A stretch of DNA of 52,299 nucleotides from Deltaproteobacteria bacterium. GTDB lineage: Bacteria; Myxococcota_A; Polyangia; HGW-17; SLPX01. The notes under the pieces were generated by a model, which ran no database searches, was not told the DNA's origin, and saw only the letters and a program-made list of their open reading frames with translations. Positions 51,104-52,299 of this stretch are shown here, piece by piece. Position numbers and translations under genes: made by a program. The stretch lies in contig JAGGXR010000079.1 of assembly GCA_021162935.1 (NCBI GenBank), positions 1 to 52,299 of the forward strand, read 5' to 3'. Within the stretch, counting starts at the first letter, position 1; each line of letters begins with the position of its first letter.

Positions 51104-52034
51104 CCGGCTGTTTCCGACGAATCTTTCTCAAGTATCCCTTGGCCTTCTTGCGGTACCACTGCGCGTCCCTGGGCGTATATCCGTCGCCCGAAGCCGCATC
51201 CCGGGCCTTGCCGAACTCGATCTTGGCCTTGTCGTATTCTTCCTGCTTGAAGTAGCCCTCTCCCAGAAAGAAATGATTCGGCCCAAACCCGGGGAAAAAT
51301 CCAACCGCACGCTGCATGATCGTCACGCCCTTGTCCGGATCTCCAACGCTGCCCACTTCGGGTGCATGGATATACAAAGCGCCCAGCAGCCGCAACGGGC
51401 CGCCGTGATCATACTTGGAATCGAGTGCCGCAGCCGCATGGGCCAACTTTTCGACCAACTTCACCTTGGCGAGCGCCTTGGCCGCCTCCGCTTCGGCCTG
51501 AATGCCGAGCGCCATGGCCTGACGATAGACGAACTCCACGGCTTTGGGCTGCTTGCTCCTGCCCTCGATGGCCCATTTGATCGTCAGTCGCGTGTAGGTG
51601 CCCACGTCCGAACCGTTTCGACTCAACTCTGCTACGCGACAGGCGATGCGAACGGCAGGCTTGAGGATGTCTATCCGACCCGCCGCCTTACCGAGCGCCT
51701 TCTGGTACGCTGCGACCGCCTGCCGAAGGGCATCCACATCATCGAGATCCTTGGAGTGCTGCTGCGCAAACGAGATCAGATCATCGACCAAATCGGGAAG
51801 ATGGACCGGAGCAAGGTGATGCCCCGAACCCCTGGGCCCCGCCGTCGTGTGATGGTCCGCCGGCTTGGGGCACCCGGCCCCGACGACCACAGCGAACGCA
51901 CCAGCCACGGCCCACAATCCAAACAGACCCAATCCGTGCCTCAGCCCGACGGCCCTTTCCTCTCGGACGACCGCTCGCCGCCTGCAAAAAAAACTGCCCA
52001 CTCCTCGCCCCATCGTTCCCGTCGAATGTGCCAC
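51087..52034 (-). CDS. TPR lipoprotein, TatT-like
   Basis: The start GTG 52034 has the consensus ribosome site AGGAGG 4 bases upstream; the frame extends to 52094. 315 residues with a signal and lipobox GAGC, then TPR-like helices with GALYIHAPEVGSVGDPDKGV and FPGFGPNHFFLGEGYFKQEEYDKA, similar in outline to the TatT-type lipoproteins of TRAP transporters. No TRAP transporter genes are visible. It overlaps the next gene by 17 bases, so the two form an operon. Confidence 0.75.
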   Translation of the reverse strand: MAHSTGTMGRGVGSFFCRRRAVVREERAVGLRHGLGLFGLWAVAGAFAVVVGAGCPKPADHHTTAGPRGSGHHLAPVHLPDLVDDLISFAQQHSKDLDDVDALRQAVAAYQKALGKAAGRIDILKPAVRIACRVAELSRNGSDVGTYTRLTIKWAIEGRSKQPKAVEFVYRQAMALGIQAEAEAAKALAKVKLVEKLAHAAAALDSKYDHGGPLRLLGALYIHAPEVGSVGDPDKGVTIMQRAVGFFPGFGPNHFFLGEGYFKQEEYDKAKIEFGKARDAASGDGYTPRDAQWYRKKAKGYLRKIRRKQPDGTDI

Positions 52035-52188
52035 GGTTCCTCCTGCTGTCCGTTGCAGACACCTGAGCCGACCGGCCCGAGTCTGCGTCACCAATCGGCT
52101 GCCCCCGTCACCGAGGCCAACCCTTGGCGACGCAGCCGCAACGACTCGTCGTCTCTCCTCACTTGGCCGACACAGCCGCCTTTTTATA

Positions 52189-52217
52189 TCCTAGGTCGCC
52201 GCATCGCGCCACAGCAA
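52189..52217 (-). promoter_or_regulatory. Candidate promoter of the TPR lipoprotein operon
   Basis: Minus strand TTGCTG (52217-52212), 17-base spacer, TAGGAT (52194-52189), with an A/T-rich TATAAAAAG just downstream. About 155 bases before the lipoprotein start. Confidence 0.35.
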
Positions 52218-52299
52218 ATCACGAATCCTGGGCCTCTGCTGCCAAACCATGTAAGGATTCTCGGTCCAAGGTCTCATCCACGTGCAACATTCGCTGGAC

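Noticed and set aside
1-52299. tRNA, rRNA, CRISPR arrays, insertion sequences, prophage genes
   Set aside because: No cloverleaf-type sequence with a T-arm, no regularly spaced direct repeats of CRISPR type, and no transposase, integrase or phage structural proteins were seen; this was by eye, so a small RNA gene could be missed.

Overview
The window looks like chromosomal DNA of a delta-proteobacterium-like predator or saprotroph, most likely Myxococcota or Bradymonadota. The basis is family content: about ten predicted lipoproteins (several with Asn/Thr/Ser- or Asp/Ala-rich linkers after the lipidated Cys), a protein with a MYXO-CTERM-like tail, DUF4215 Cys-rich repeats, an IgGFc-binding-type lipoprotein, thrombospondin type 3 repeats and a PknB-like receptor. 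This is inference without a database search. I see no tRNA, rRNA, CRISPR array, insertion sequence or prophage.

Layout. 1-3.5 kb: end of a UvrD-type helicase, then a VWA lipoprotein. 3.5-8.8 kb (minus strand): SDR oxidoreductase, a membrane-anchored triple zinc-ribbon protein, a GT-B-like protein and a D-2-hydroxyacid dehydrogenase; the last two are joined by an unusual ladder of overlapping micro-ORFs. 9.1-12.7 kb (plus): rpmE, a YqhQ/DUF1385 protein, prfA and a rubrerythrin-like protein. 12.9-16.3 kb: an M16 peptidase pair, one with the zinc motif and one with the R/Y motif. 16.3-23.5 kb (minus): a secreted lipoprotein, AMMECR1, Nudix, M23 peptidase, IgGFc-binding lipoprotein, smpB and an orphan cpaF. 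23.6-32.4 kb: a PQQ-type beta-propeller, a pectate lyase with a MYXO-CTERM-like tail, lipoproteins, and a DUF5060/DUF4038 (apiosidase-like) lipoprotein with LamG. 32.6-43.5 kb: a zinc-ribbon pseudokinase, a phosphoribosyltransferase-nucleoside phosphorylase pair, a KamA-type radical SAM enzyme, a 59-residue protein, a DUF4215/beta-helix lipoprotein and a PP2C phosphatase fused to a cyclic-nucleotide-binding domain. 43.5-52 kb: queE, an acetate transporter, trmFO, a GAF-GGDEF protein, a DUF1232 protein and two TPR-like lipoproteins.

How the genes work together. The translation genes (rpmE, prfA, smpB, trmFO, queE) are housekeeping. The secretome suggests attack on plant or algal pectin-type polysaccharides. 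The pseudokinase and PP2C-cNMP proteins are signalling components. The strongest candidate for something undescribed is the micro-ORF ladder at 7641-7780: a tandem 14-bp repeat supplies a chain of start codons, each overlapping the previous stop as ATGA or GTGA, and it ends at the start of the GT-B-like gene, which has no Shine-Dalgarno sequence. The second candidate is the pseudokinase at 32607-35102, which has lost the catalytic residues of every kinase active-site motif but keeps the fold motifs.
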